A stretch of DNA of 64,000 nt. Source: Chryseobacterium carnipullorum (GTDB taxonomy: Bacteria > Bacteroidota > Bacteroidia > Flavobacteriales > Weeksellaceae). Shown piece by piece: positions 35,842 to 44,725 of this stretch. Below the pieces are notes generated by a model. The model was not told the DNA's origin. It worked only from the letters and a program-made list of their open reading frames with translations, and made no database searches. Numbering within the stretch: the stretch's first letter is position 1; every line of letters starts with the position of its first letter. The stretch is taken from NCBI RefSeq assembly GCF_900142785.1, contig NZ_FRCD01000013.1, positions 62,001 to 126,000 of the forward strand, given 5' to 3'. A program made the position numbers and the translations under genes.

Positions 35842-35999
35842 TACTCGAAAAAATAGTAATTCTTTATTACTTTACAAAGAATGAGAAAAACAATTTAAAA
35901 TCTATCTGTTTAAGTATTGATGAGTTTATACAATTTGATTTTAAATAATCACAGATTAAACCTTACATATATTCTCTTTCGAAAAACCATAAAACTTAT

Positions 36000-36803
36000 A
36001 TGATGAAAAAATCCATTTTTTTACTAATTTGTTTTATACCGATTCTTTTCTTTTCGCAAGCCGGTATCAATACAGCTTCCCCGACAACCACACTTGATGT
36101 CGCTGCAAGTCCATCTGATTTATCTAAAAAAGATGGCATTACCGTACCCAGACTTACCAGACAAGAGCTTACCAATAAAGGAAATGCATTATATACCGGA
36201 AGTGAAAAAGGTACTATGATCTATATTACAGACATCAGTGGGGGAGATACTGTTTCTACGAGAGCTAACATCACAGCAGTAGGTTATTATTATTTTGATG
36301 GCAGTATCTGGCAAAAAATGAGTCCTGATATTTCAACTCCTATGCCTGCCTATTTTCGTGTCACTGCCGATATTCCAAGCTTTTTAACTGCACAGACTGC
36401 AGGCCAAGCTACAAGAGTATTCAATCTTGCACAAATTAAAAATGCCATACCTGGCCTTACTTATAATGCATCTAATTCTACCGTTGCGTTTCCTCCGGGT
36501 ACATATCAGATTACATTAGTGTATGAAGCAATACATAATGCAACAGGCTGTAACATAAGTTCGTATTATGTTGATTTTCCTGAGGGAATTGGGGCTGGCG
36601 TTACAAGAGTACACAGTACAGCTAGCCACATCGAAGGAGCAAGTTCTAATCATGGTGGTAGTATTACCTATACAACAGTGTTTACGGGGAACAGAGCCTG
36701 GCGGGTGGAATTGGGGAGAGGACAGTCCGGAAACTGTTGGGGAGACGGGATGACTCTGAGGGGGCAATCTACTCACTTGCTGATTTTTAGAATTGGAGAT
36801 TAG
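36000..36803 (+). CDS. Short fibre-like surface protein
   Basis: A 267-residue protein with a signal peptide ending FFSQ, then AGINTASPTTTLDVAAS. It has DGITVPRLTRQELTNKG and VGYYYFDGSIWQKMS, a module also found in the 21211 protein (GYYYYNGTVWTKL). The last ~130 residues form a beta-rich domain (FPPGTYQITLVYEAIHN to STHLLIFRIGD) like a C1q/TNF head. Probably secreted and surface-exposed. The start is ATG 36000 or 36003. Decayed relatives lie at 14930-15160 and 37357-37446. Driven by operator-promoter C. Confidence 0.75.
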   Translation: MMKKSIFLLICFIPILFFSQAGINTASPTTTLDVAASPSDLSKKDGITVPRLTRQELTNKGNALYTGSEKGTMIYITDISGGDTVSTRANITAVGYYYFDGSIWQKMSPDISTPMPAYFRVTADIPSFLTAQTAGQATRVFNLAQIKNAIPGLTYNASNSTVAFPPGTYQITLVYEAIHNATGCNISSYYVDFPEGIGAGVTRVHSTASHIEGASSNHGGSITYTTVFTGNRAWRVELGRGQSGNCWGDGMTLRGQSTHLLIFRIGD

Positions 36804-36928
36804 CACCTGGTATAGACAGATAATTTTCTTTCAACAGCAGATTTCTTAATCAGACCAATCGATTTTAAAATCAAATTCCTGATCTGACAGTAAAAAAATA
36901 TTAAATACAAACATAAAAAAATCAAAAA

Positions 36929-37303
36929 ATGAGAAAGTACATTTTAATTGTATGCCTTTCTTTAGCCGGCATATTTAAAGCTCAAACTTCAAAAGAATTA
37001 ATTGGCAAATGGCAACTGGTAGAAACTCAGATTAACAGCCAGCCTAAGGATATAAAATCAATTTTTGGGAGTGATACGGTGTTTCAGGATTTCATGCAAA
37101 ATTCAAGCTTTGAAGCAACAATCGGAAAAAAAAGGAATAAAGGAAAATGGGAATTAACAAAAGAAAATAATGTCCAGATTTTGAGTATAACAGTTGGAAA
37201 AAATATAACAAAATTTAATGTTGATTATTTCGATGAAAATAAAAGAATAATTTCTTTCATAAACAACGGAAACAACATTTCTTTAACTTATAAAAAAATC
37301 TAA
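36929..37303 (+). CDS. Lipocalin-like secreted protein
   Basis: A 124-residue protein with a signal peptide ending FKAQ, then SKELIGKWQLVETQ, the G-x-W entry of small lipocalin-like domains of Bacteroidetes, followed by KNKGKWEL-type and ISFINNGNNISLTYKKI strands. Such proteins may bind small hydrophobic ligands; the ligand is unknown. It follows the fibre gene by 125 bp, and a strong terminator ends it. Confidence 0.7.
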   Translation: MRKYILIVCLSLAGIFKAQTSKELIGKWQLVETQINSQPKDIKSIFGSDTVFQDFMQNSSFEATIGKKRNKGKWELTKENNVQILSITVGKNITKFNVDYFDENKRIISFINNGNNISLTYKKI

Positions 37304-37319
37304 GGAAAGCACCTCAAAT

Positions 37320-37360
37320 AATAGAAAAACCGAGTCTAATTTAGACTGGGTTTTTCTATT
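37320..37360 (+). terminator. Terminator of the lipocalin-like gene
   Basis: AATAGAAAAACC (37320-37331) and GGTTTTTCTATT (37349-37360) form a perfect 12-bp outer stem, extended inside by GTCTAA/TTAGAC. It ends in a T-rich arm. Confidence 0.8.
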
Positions 37361-37446
37361 ATTATTTTGACGGAACAGTTTGGCAAAAATTTAGTTCTGG
37401 TGTTTCTGTTTCTGTATCGAAAGTTAAATCTGGCTTTTGGAATTGA
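37357..37446 (+). pseudogene. Fragment of a fibre-like gene
   Basis: Thirty codons read YYYFDGTVWQKFSSGVSVSV and then stop. This matches GYYYFDGSIWQKMS in the 36000 protein and is cut off on both sides. It is another dead piece of the fibre family, directly abutting the terminator of the lipocalin-like gene. Confidence 0.7.
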
Positions 37447-37540
37447 CCCACAGTTACTTTAATTCGAAATGACTAATATTTAAAGATTATTGAATTATGC
37501 TGGAAAAAAGTTAATAAATTCTCTTCGTCACAGCATCAAA

Positions 37541-37565
37541 AAAACCGTCCCAAAGATGAGACGGT
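37541..37565 (-). terminator. Terminator of the MACPF gene
   Basis: ACCGTC (37544-37549) pairs with GACGGT (37560-37565). On the minus strand the stem is followed by a T-run (A-run from 37538). Confidence 0.7.
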
Positions 37566-37592
37566 CTGCTTGTAAAATATCAATATATTTAA

Positions 37593-38978
37593 TTAATAGG
37601 CATAGAATTCAATTCCTTCAAATACATAACCAGATGGTTTTACACTTGATCTTGAATAATAATGATCTTTCCCGTTATAATATCTGTAAATAGGAACAGT
37701 ATTAGGCTGCTGGGTTGCAAATGCGTTAAACTCAATTCCCTCTTCTACATACCCCTGGTAATACCCCGGAGTTCTTGTATAGTAGTGATCTTTCCCGTTG
37801 TAATATCTGTAAATAGGAACAGTGTTTGGAGCTTTATATAAGAATGCATTGAACTCTATCCCTTCAAAATAATATCCGCTATAGCTTCCCGGAGTTTTTG
37901 TATAGTAATGATCTAATCCGTTGTAATATCTGTAAATTGAAATAGTATTAAATTCAAGATAAACTTTATTGTCGATAAGATATTGATCTACATACGCTTT
38001 AAGCTGAGCTTTTTTAGCTGCATCTTTCACCAGATCGTAAATAATCACCAATCCGTTGTTTCCAAAATCTACCAAAACTGAATTGCTTGCATTAGAGCTG
38101 TTCTGCCAGTTGGAAATATTAATTTTAGGATTGGTCTGATCAAGGTTCAGGTCTCCTACCAATCCTTTTGAAGGATCTCCTCCTCTGGTTTTATAGGCTA
38201 ATTTTTTAGAATAGTTCATGGATGATTCAGCAGTATTCACATCATTGGTAACATCTACATCAAAAATATCTTTCATCCCTACTTTCACCCCGATTCTTGC
38301 AGCACGATCACGGCTTTGGCTTCTTGTTTCTGCCTGGAACAGAACATCCAGTTTAGCACCTGTATAGATATCGAGTGCCACGTGAGTTCCGTAGTCCTGT
38401 ACAATCTGTTGTGGAGTTTTTGTCTGCAGATCCTGAACAAATTCAGGAGTCAGATAATCTCCCAACATATCTGTGGTTGCATTGAATCGTAATCTTTTCT
38501 GTTTGATCGTCAGGTTATAACTTCCGTAGATGTATTTTGCATCAAACTTATTGTTTGTAGTCACTGCTGAATTGAATCCTACTGAAAGTGTTTTCTTAAA
38601 CAATGGGATACCGGCAGTAACATTTACTTTGGTAGAAACCATTTTAGAATACGACTCCGCATTTTCACCATATTCTTCAACATATTCCTGTGAGAATGTA
38701 TTTTCGCTCACTAACCTGTTCGCCTGTTCTGTTTTAAAACGATCAATATCGATCACTTTAAAACCCGCTGCAGTAGCATTGGCATATTCACCGGTAACAT
38801 TATAACCATGCCCTAAGACATCATAAATTCCGTCTCCTGCAAATTTGGCAGCCGACAAACGATCGGCTTTTGCTTCTGGACTGCCGGGCGTTACGTCAGT
38901 ATTCAGCTCTTCAGTAGAACAAGAACTCATGAAAAGCATCAGTAAACTACTGACGCAAAATAAAATTTGTTTTTTCAT
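37593..38978 (-). CDS. MACPF (perforin-fold) lipoprotein with three C-terminal repeats
   Basis: A 461-residue protein. I start at MKKQILF (38978), as it gives a clean lipoprotein signal with lipobox MSSC. Residues ~60-360 form a membrane-attack-complex/perforin domain: DYGTHVALDIYTGAKLDVLF is the conserved Y-G-T-H signature, flanked by the amphipathic segments that become pore hairpins. Residues ~340-461 hold three copies of a ~42-residue unit (PIYRYYNGKDHYYT to EGIEFNAF), like DUF5648 sugar- or surface-binding repeats. Bacteroidetes MACPF lipoproteins include BSAP toxins that kill competing strains by binding surface receptors; a similar role here is plausible but not shown. Monocistronic. 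Confidence 0.88.
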   Translation of the reverse strand: MKKQILFCVSSLLMLFMSSCSTEELNTDVTPGSPEAKADRLSAAKFAGDGIYDVLGHGYNVTGEYANATAAGFKVIDIDRFKTEQANRLVSENTFSQEYVEEYGENAESYSKMVSTKVNVTAGIPLFKKTLSVGFNSAVTTNNKFDAKYIYGSYNLTIKQKRLRFNATTDMLGDYLTPEFVQDLQTKTPQQIVQDYGTHVALDIYTGAKLDVLFQAETRSQSRDRAARIGVKVGMKDIFDVDVTNDVNTAESSMNYSKKLAYKTRGGDPSKGLVGDLNLDQTNPKINISNWQNSSNASNSVLVDFGNNGLVIIYDLVKDAAKKAQLKAYVDQYLIDNKVYLEFNTISIYRYYNGLDHYYTKTPGSYSGYYFEGIEFNAFLYKAPNTVPIYRYYNGKDHYYTRTPGYYQGYVEEGIEFNAFATQQPNTVPIYRYYNGKDHYYSRSSVKPSGYVFEGIEFYAY

Positions 38979-39229
38979 AATATTATTAAAAGTTTCCGGC
39001 AAATATAATATTCAATAGACAGTGAAAAAATAATCACGTAATGATATATGTCATTATTTAGTGAATTTAATATTTAGTTAAATTACTGAACCTGTTTAAA
39101 CTTTTAAATTCTAAAATAAGGGCCACGAAAACCACGAGCGTGTTCAGTGTCTGAAAACGGCTACTCAATTTGATGACCAATAATTGTGACTGATAAAAGG
39201 TGATAATAGGAGGAAGTACAATAGTTTTT

Positions 39230-39511
39230 TTAAGAATACTCTTTTTTGAGACCTTTATCCAGGATCAATGGGACAAATGGAAGGACAGACGCTATCAGAT
39301 ACAGCATAATTCTTTTAAAACTCCACCTGTATTGTATTGCGGCTGCCACGAGGGCTACCATAAATACAAGAAACAAAACCCCATGGATCCATCCAAAATA
39401 TTTTACTCCTTCCGGAATATTAAAAAAGTATTTTAAAGGCATGGCAATGAAGAGGAGAATCAGATAGGAAAAACCTTCAATTAAAGCTGTTTTACGGTAT
39501 ATATTGATCAT
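39230..39511 (-). CDS. DUF3817 small integral membrane protein
   Basis: A 93-residue protein with three hydrophobic helices. The opening YRKTALIEGFSYLILLFIAMPLKY and the GWIHGVLFLVF segment match the DUF3817 family, where the E-G-x-S-x-L-L-L and W-x-H-G motifs are conserved. The function is unknown. It lies alone between the MACPF gene and a 926-bp gap. Confidence 0.85.
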   Translation of the reverse strand: MINIYRKTALIEGFSYLILLFIAMPLKYFFNIPEGVKYFGWIHGVLFLVFMVALVAAAIQYRWSFKRIMLYLIASVLPFVPLILDKGLKKEYS

Positions 39512-39817
39512 CTGAATAATTATGCGGTCAAAAGATTATTTTCTCAGACAATAATAACTTATTCCATTGGAATGGACAACAGTGGAATTCTCCTGCGGGG
39601 ATGATATTGGTTATTTATAGTAAGAAAAATGATTTGATCGTAATTTTACAATAGTATCCAAGAGCATTGAGATGACGCATTTTTAATGGCTGTCTCCGCG
39701 GGGAGGTAAGCCGGGAAGTTGAAGGAAAAGGTACTGATAATCGGTTCTGGTGACTTGTGAAGCAGTTTTATTTGATTTTAGCAACGATTACTGCAAGACG
39801 CTTTCAATATTTAATGG

Positions 39818-39940
39818 TATATTTGCAACTTATTTTTAATGGTATTGCAAAAGGTAAAAGGGGCATTAAGTGCTCGGCAGTAATTCTCCAAATCTCCGCA
39901 AAAAAAAACTCATTCCATTAGAAGGCTAATGGAATTTTTT
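39818..39940 (+). other. Promoter-terminator pair without a gene; possible tRNA scar or small RNA
   Basis: A TATATTTG -7 box (39818-39825, as in the tRNA-Ser promoter) is followed about 85 bp later by TCTCCGCAAAAAAA (from about 39890). That 14-mer also forms the 3' end of the tRNA-Ser gene at 12798-12811. A perfect terminator then follows (ATTCCATTAG at 39912-39921, CTAATGGAAT at 39926-39935, then T-run). No tRNA folds in between. Either a decayed tRNA locus or a ~100-nt small RNA. No gene is seen in the rest of the gap 39512-40437. Confidence 0.4.
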
Positions 39941-40437
39941 CATGGAAAAAAGTCACCGGTACAGGATGTAACTTTTTGTAAATCACATTAGGCAGGAACT
40001 ACCAGAATCCGGAGATCAGGGAAATCTTGTTTTTTGAAGCACTTTGTAAAATTTGTTTTAATGCAAATGTTTATAAAAATGCTTTATATGTGAAGGAGAA
40101 CAAAGGAGTCGGTAGAGCCGTTGACAAAACGTAAGGAAAAAACACCCGTTTAAAAGAATCAATGCAATTGACTCCCTCTTTGCAGCCTTTACAATAAGCA
40201 GGATCAGAATCAAACTTTGCATTAAAAAAGTATTCTGGTAACGGAAGATCCCAGCCTTGAACTTTGGGCCTTTTGTTTGACTACGTCGAATCTTTGATTT
40301 CAAGACAAAGAACCTGTAAAAATACACCTCATAAAATCACACCCCACAAAAAGTGCATCCATTGGACGCATAAGAAGAATCTGATCATCAGATTTTAATC
40401 GTTTGATCATTGAATATAATGAAGAAGAAGGAAAGAA

Positions 40438-42024
40438 ATGAATACTAATTTTAAACACATACTCGCCCAGAAATCGATTTATATAGCCGCTATATCGGCC
40501 TGTTTCATTGCGGTCGTTGCCTTTGCGGTACTGAGTTTCCTCATTACCCGCGACAGCCGGAAAAACAATGAAGGTTTTGCCAAGAAAACCTTTTTTCAGA
40601 AATACGAAACGCTGGAAAAAGAATTCAGGAATATAGAAGAATACCAGTACCTGCTGCGGGCCCTCATCCGGAAAGACGGATTGAAAAACTATAAAGAGTA
40701 TTCTTCCGTTTTAAACAATATGAACAGAAAAGGAAGCCTGTTGCCCTACAGCTGGTATTCCTATTATGATGCAGCTTCCGGAAAATCTATAAGCAACAGT
40801 ACTTTATCAGATGTGCTGACAAAGAAATCAGCAGACGTAAGGTATACCAAAATAGAAAACAACAGATCCGGACATTTCAGAGATTTCCTGACCACACGAA
40901 AAGACACAACCTATTGGGTAAGCTACGACTCACTGGTACTGCCCAGGAAAAATAGACTCTATTACGGTTCTGCGGTAAGCCTGAACGACCTTCACGAATA
41001 TTTCTCCAATATCGATAAAAGCCTGAACAATTATGCCTATGTTTTTACCAAAGAAGGCATCTGCATTTCCCATCCTGAAAAGAAATATTTAGGCAGAAAT
41101 ATTTTCGATTTTACAGATGTTCAACCAAAAGATACCTTATGCAGTGCAACAAAATCCGGTTACACCGAAGGAACGGGCGTTTCGGAATATCTTAATCTGG
41201 AGGTAACCCGATTCGTAAAACCATTGAAAACTGATAATTTTGATGGCTACGCGGTGGTCAATCATGTGAATTTCCTGATCGATGAAAGCGTCAGCAATAC
41301 AAAAATGTATACCGTCTATATATTTCTGGCGGCCTTGTTCCTTATTGTAGCCGTTTTCATCTTATTTCACAGGGCAGCCAACATAGCTTATAAAGAAAAA
41401 GAAAAGATACAGTCCGAAAAAAACCTGCTGTTGGTAGAGAATGAAAAAATGCACAGGGTAGAAGCCCTGCACCAGCTTCAGCAGCTTAAAAATAACATCA
41501 ATCCGCACTTCCTCTTCAACTCGTTGAATTCCCTTTATATGCTCATCGGGATCAATAAAGATAATGCACAGCGGTTCACCATGAATCTTTCCAGGATCTA
41601 CAGATACCTTATCGTACCTCCACAGGAAAATATCGTCCCTGTAGCCCAGGAAATCAAGTTTATCCAGCAGTACATGGAGCTTTTGAAAAGTAGATTTGAT
41701 GAAGAACTCACCTTTGATCTGATCGTTCATCATCCCAAAAGTCTGGAAAAGCGGATTCCGTATCTGTCTCTTCAGATGGTGGTAGAAAATGCTATAAAGC
41801 ACAATATCGCGACCATAGATCATCCACTGGACATTCTCATCACTGTGGAAAGCGAAGAGATCAAAGTGAAGAATACCTGGCAGCCTAAAACAGGCGAAGA
41901 TGTTCAGGGAGCCAAATTCGGAATTGACTATTTGAATCAGGTTTATGATTATTTTAAAAAGAATTCTGTTAATATTTCCGTAGATGGTGAATATTTCATA
42001 TGCATTTTACCATTATTAGAATAA
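40438..42024 (+). CDS. LytS-type sensor histidine kinase with periplasmic Cache-like domain
   Basis: A 528-residue membrane kinase. TM1 lies at about 13-35 and TM2 at about 283-305, enclosing a ~245-residue periplasmic sensor with a Cache-like pattern (YYGSAVSLNDL, YVFTKEGICISHPEKKYLG). The cytoplasmic part starts as a coiled coil, then HLQQLKNNINPHFLFNSLNS-like sequence with the phospho-accepting His of the His_kinase (PF06580) family, and the N-box VVENAIKHN. The partner is probably the LytTR regulator at 49462. The two flank the metalloprotease-SusC-SusD operon, so the pair probably senses a nutrient and controls that operon. Confidence 0.88.
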   Translation: MNTNFKHILAQKSIYIAAISACFIAVVAFAVLSFLITRDSRKNNEGFAKKTFFQKYETLEKEFRNIEEYQYLLRALIRKDGLKNYKEYSSVLNNMNRKGSLLPYSWYSYYDAASGKSISNSTLSDVLTKKSADVRYTKIENNRSGHFRDFLTTRKDTTYWVSYDSLVLPRKNRLYYGSAVSLNDLHEYFSNIDKSLNNYAYVFTKEGICISHPEKKYLGRNIFDFTDVQPKDTLCSATKSGYTEGTGVSEYLNLEVTRFVKPLKTDNFDGYAVVNHVNFLIDESVSNTKMYTVYIFLAALFLIVAVFILFHRAANIAYKEKEKIQSEKNLLLVENEKMHRVEALHQLQQLKNNINPHFLFNSLNSLYMLIGINKDNAQRFTMNLSRIYRYLIVPPQENIVPVAQEIKFIQQYMELLKSRFDEELTFDLIVHHPKSLEKRIPYLSLQMVVENAIKHNIATIDHPLDILITVESEEIKVKNTWQPKTGEDVQGAKFGIDYLNQVYDYFKKNSVNISVDGEYFICILPLLE

Positions 42025-42075
42025 AAAATGAAATCCATTCACTCCCGAAAAACTACCTCTCACTCCCTAATGCTG

Positions 42076-42104
42076 TTGATATTATTTCTTTACGTATAGT
42101 TTTG
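42076..42104 (+). promoter_or_regulatory. Promoter of the metalloprotease-SusCD operon
   Basis: TTG (42076-42078), 18-bp spacer and TAGTTTTG (42097-42104) make a good Bacteroidetes promoter. The first candidate ATG is 33 bp past the box. Confidence 0.7.
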
Positions 42105-42136
42105 CGAGCTGAAACTGAGATATCTAATAATTTGGA

Positions 42137-44719
42137 ATGAATCGGACTATGGTAATGAAGAACTACAGACTGGCATTGTACTTAGGATTGGCATTAGCCT
42201 CACCAGCAGTACTGGCACAGAAAAAAGACACATTAAAAACAGATAAAGAAAAATCGGAAAAAACGGAGGGTTCATCAAAAAAAGCAAAGAAAATTGATGA
42301 TCTGATTAAAAAAGGAACCTACAAAAAAGGCCTTTTCAATACCATCCAGGTAAAGACCGATGTTTATTTTGAAATTCCCGACAGTTTAATGGGACGTCAG
42401 TTTTTGGTGGTCAATAAACTGTCGCAGGTACCGATGCAGGTGAACGAAGCCGGGCTGAACAAAGGAATGAACTATGAAAACAAGGTAATTTCTTTCCACC
42501 GTGATGCAGTAGCTAAAAAAGTATGGGTGAAAACGTTGGTTCCACAGGTATCATCACCTAAAAACGATGTCATCACAAGATCTGTAAAAGACAACTTTTC
42601 AGAATCTGTGATCGAGGTTTTTGATATCGAAGCCCAGAACAATGACTCTACCTCTGTAGCCATTAAAGTCAATAAGATTTTTGACGGAAATCAGAAAAGC
42701 TTTAATGATGTTTTGGCTAATGTAGGGCTTGGAGGATCTGTAAAGTCCAACCTTTCCTACATCGAAGGCGTAAAAACTTTTCCTCAGAACCTGGTTGTAA
42801 AATCCCAACTGACCACATCCGTTAATGAAGGTGGAGTAGACCTGCCGGTAACCCTTGGAGTAACTACTAATCTTGTATTGCTTTCCAAAGTACCGATGCA
42901 GCCGAGAATTGGAGATGCAAGAGTGGGTTTTTTCAGTGAAAAACACTGGACATTCAACGACCGTCAGCAGAAAATGGATGAAAAACAGTTTATCACCAGA
43001 TGGCGTCTGGAACCTAAAGATGAAGATAAAGAAAAGTATGTAAGAGGCGAGCTGGTAGAACCCAAAAAGCCCATCATTTACTATATAGACCCTGCAACGC
43101 CTATCCAGTGGCGGGAGAAAATCATTGCAGGAGTTTTCGACTGGCAGGCCGCTTTTGAAAAGGCAGGTTTTAAAAATGCAGTGATTGCAAAAATGCCGGA
43201 TGAAAACGATAAAGACTTTGATATTGATGACGTAAGATATTCGGTGATTACCTACGTGGCTTCCCCAAAATCAAATGCCATGGGACCTTCAGTGGTAGAC
43301 CCAAGAAGCGGGGAAATCATAGAATCCGATATTATCTGGTGGCATAACGTAATGACTTCCCTTCAGGAATGGATGAGAATTCAGACAGGACCAATAGATC
43401 CTAAAGCCAGAGGAAATGTATTCAGCGATGAGCACATGGGCGAGGCGATCCGTTTTGTATCGTCACATGAAGTGGGACATACTTTTGGACTGAAGCATAA
43501 CATGGGATCTTCCTTTGCCTTTCCTGTAGAATCGCTCCGTTCAAAAGAGTTTACAGATAAAATGGGCGGAACTGCGCCTTCCATTATGGATTATGCAAGA
43601 TACAACTACGTAGCACAGCCGGAAGATGGAGTTACTGCGATCACCCCAAAGATCGGTATTTACGACAAACATGCTATTGAATGGGGCTACCGTTGGTATC
43701 CTGATGCAGCATCAGAGAAAAAGGCGCTCAGAGATCTGATAGAAAAGCATGAAGATGACCCATTGTACTTCTATGGGGAGCAGCAGAGCTATCTGGAAAC
43801 CATTGATCCGCGTTCGCAGTCTGAAGATTTGGGAGATGATGCAATGAAGGCCAGCGAATATGGAATGAAGAACTTAAGAATCGTTGTAGACAACCTTCTG
43901 AAGTGGACGTATGATGACGGAAAAACGTATACCGATGCAGGAAAACTGTACATGGGCGCTATCGGGCAATGGGATCTGTACACCGGTCATGTGATGGCGA
44001 ATGTAGGAGGAATTTATCTGGACAACACCGTCTTTGGCAGCAAGAAGAAAGCCTATGAAGCAGTACCTGCAGAAATCCAGAAAAGAGCGGTGGATTATCT
44101 GATTAAAAATTCAGTCAATCTTCCGGAATGGTTATTCTTTAACCCGATTACGGAGAAAACCTATTCTGTGAAAAATTCCCCGATGGGACCCTTCGAGCAG
44201 ACTCCGTACACATTGGCAAGAGGAATGCAGTATGCCAATATTTATTCCCTTCTGATGGATGACAGGCTCCTCAGAATGATTGAAAACCAGTTAAAGCATG
44301 AGGTGTCAGGGTCAAAAGAACAGATTTATACCGTAGAAGACCTGTTCGACCAGTTGAGAACCGCTGTTTTCAATAAAAAAGGAAGCCTGACGATTCTTGA
44401 AAAGATGACGCAGAAAAACTATGTAGATGCTTTGATCGTTTCCGTCAATAAATTATTTGAAAAAACAGCAGTAAAAGCTTTAAAAGTAGAGAATACACTG
44501 AACATTCCGATGATCTGTAATTTCCATGAACAAGACCATACGCTGAGGAATATCAACTACTCATCTATGAGAAGAGTATCTGAAGTCACGACTTATAAAA
44601 GAGCAGAACTACAGAAAATATTGAACGTATTAAATAGAAATAAAAACAAAGGAGAGGAAGCTTCCAGGGCTCATTATGCAGACTTGATCATCCGGATAGA
44701 AGAGGCTTTAAACAAATAA
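42137..44719 (+). CDS. Secreted zinc metalloprotease (DUF5117/DUF4953 type)
   Basis: An 860-residue exported protein. Possible starts are 42137, 42149 and 42155; the last gives the shortest signal peptide (MKNYRLALYLGLALASPAVL, then AQ). The N-terminal half matches the DUF5117 part (VYFEIPDSLMGRQFLVVNKLS). The catalytic site is SSHEVGHTFGLKHN, an H-E-x2-H-x5-H zinc motif with H444 and E445, as in metzincin-like DUF4953 proteins. It is the first gene of an operon with SusC (6 bp away) and SusD, so it probably breaks down peptides or proteins taken up by that pair. Confidence 0.88.
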   Translation: MNRTMVMKNYRLALYLGLALASPAVLAQKKDTLKTDKEKSEKTEGSSKKAKKIDDLIKKGTYKKGLFNTIQVKTDVYFEIPDSLMGRQFLVVNKLSQVPMQVNEAGLNKGMNYENKVISFHRDAVAKKVWVKTLVPQVSSPKNDVITRSVKDNFSESVIEVFDIEAQNNDSTSVAIKVNKIFDGNQKSFNDVLANVGLGGSVKSNLSYIEGVKTFPQNLVVKSQLTTSVNEGGVDLPVTLGVTTNLVLLSKVPMQPRIGDARVGFFSEKHWTFNDRQQKMDEKQFITRWRLEPKDEDKEKYVRGELVEPKKPIIYYIDPATPIQWREKIIAGVFDWQAAFEKAGFKNAVIAKMPDENDKDFDIDDVRYSVITYVASPKSNAMGPSVVDPRSGEIIESDIIWWHNVMTSLQEWMRIQTGPIDPKARGNVFSDEHMGEAIRFVSSHEVGHTFGLKHNMGSSFAFPVESLRSKEFTDKMGGTAPSIMDYARYNYVAQPEDGVTAITPKIGIYDKHAIEWGYRWYPDAASEKKALRDLIEKHEDDPLYFYGEQQSYLETIDPRSQSEDLGDDAMKASEYGMKNLRIVVDNLLKWTYDDGKTYTDAGKLYMGAIGQWDLYTGHVMANVGGIYLDNTVFGSKKKAYEAVPAEIQKRAVDYLIKNSVNLPEWLFFNPITEKTYSVKNSPMGPFEQTPYTLARGMQYANIYSLLMDDRLLRMIENQLKHEVSGSKEQIYTVEDLFDQLRTAVFNKKGSLTILEKMTQKNYVDALIVSVNKLFEKTAVKALKVENTLNIPMICNFHEQDHTLRNINYSSMRRVSEVTTYKRAELQKILNVLNRNKNKGEEASRAHYADLIIRIEEALNK

Positions 44720-44725
44720 TCAGCT

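Noticed and set aside
39880..39903. A true attR site paired with the tRNA-Ser gene
   Set aside because: The identity is only 14 bp and half of it is an A-run. Kept as a low-interest possibility, but no integrase is present to support it.
40058..40327. A minus-strand frame of 89 codons between the DUF3817 gene and the LytS kinase
   Set aside because: It has a hydrophobic middle but no promoter or clear start context, and it reads like a dispersed Chryseobacterium repeat, not a gene. I could not confirm either view, so it is not listed.
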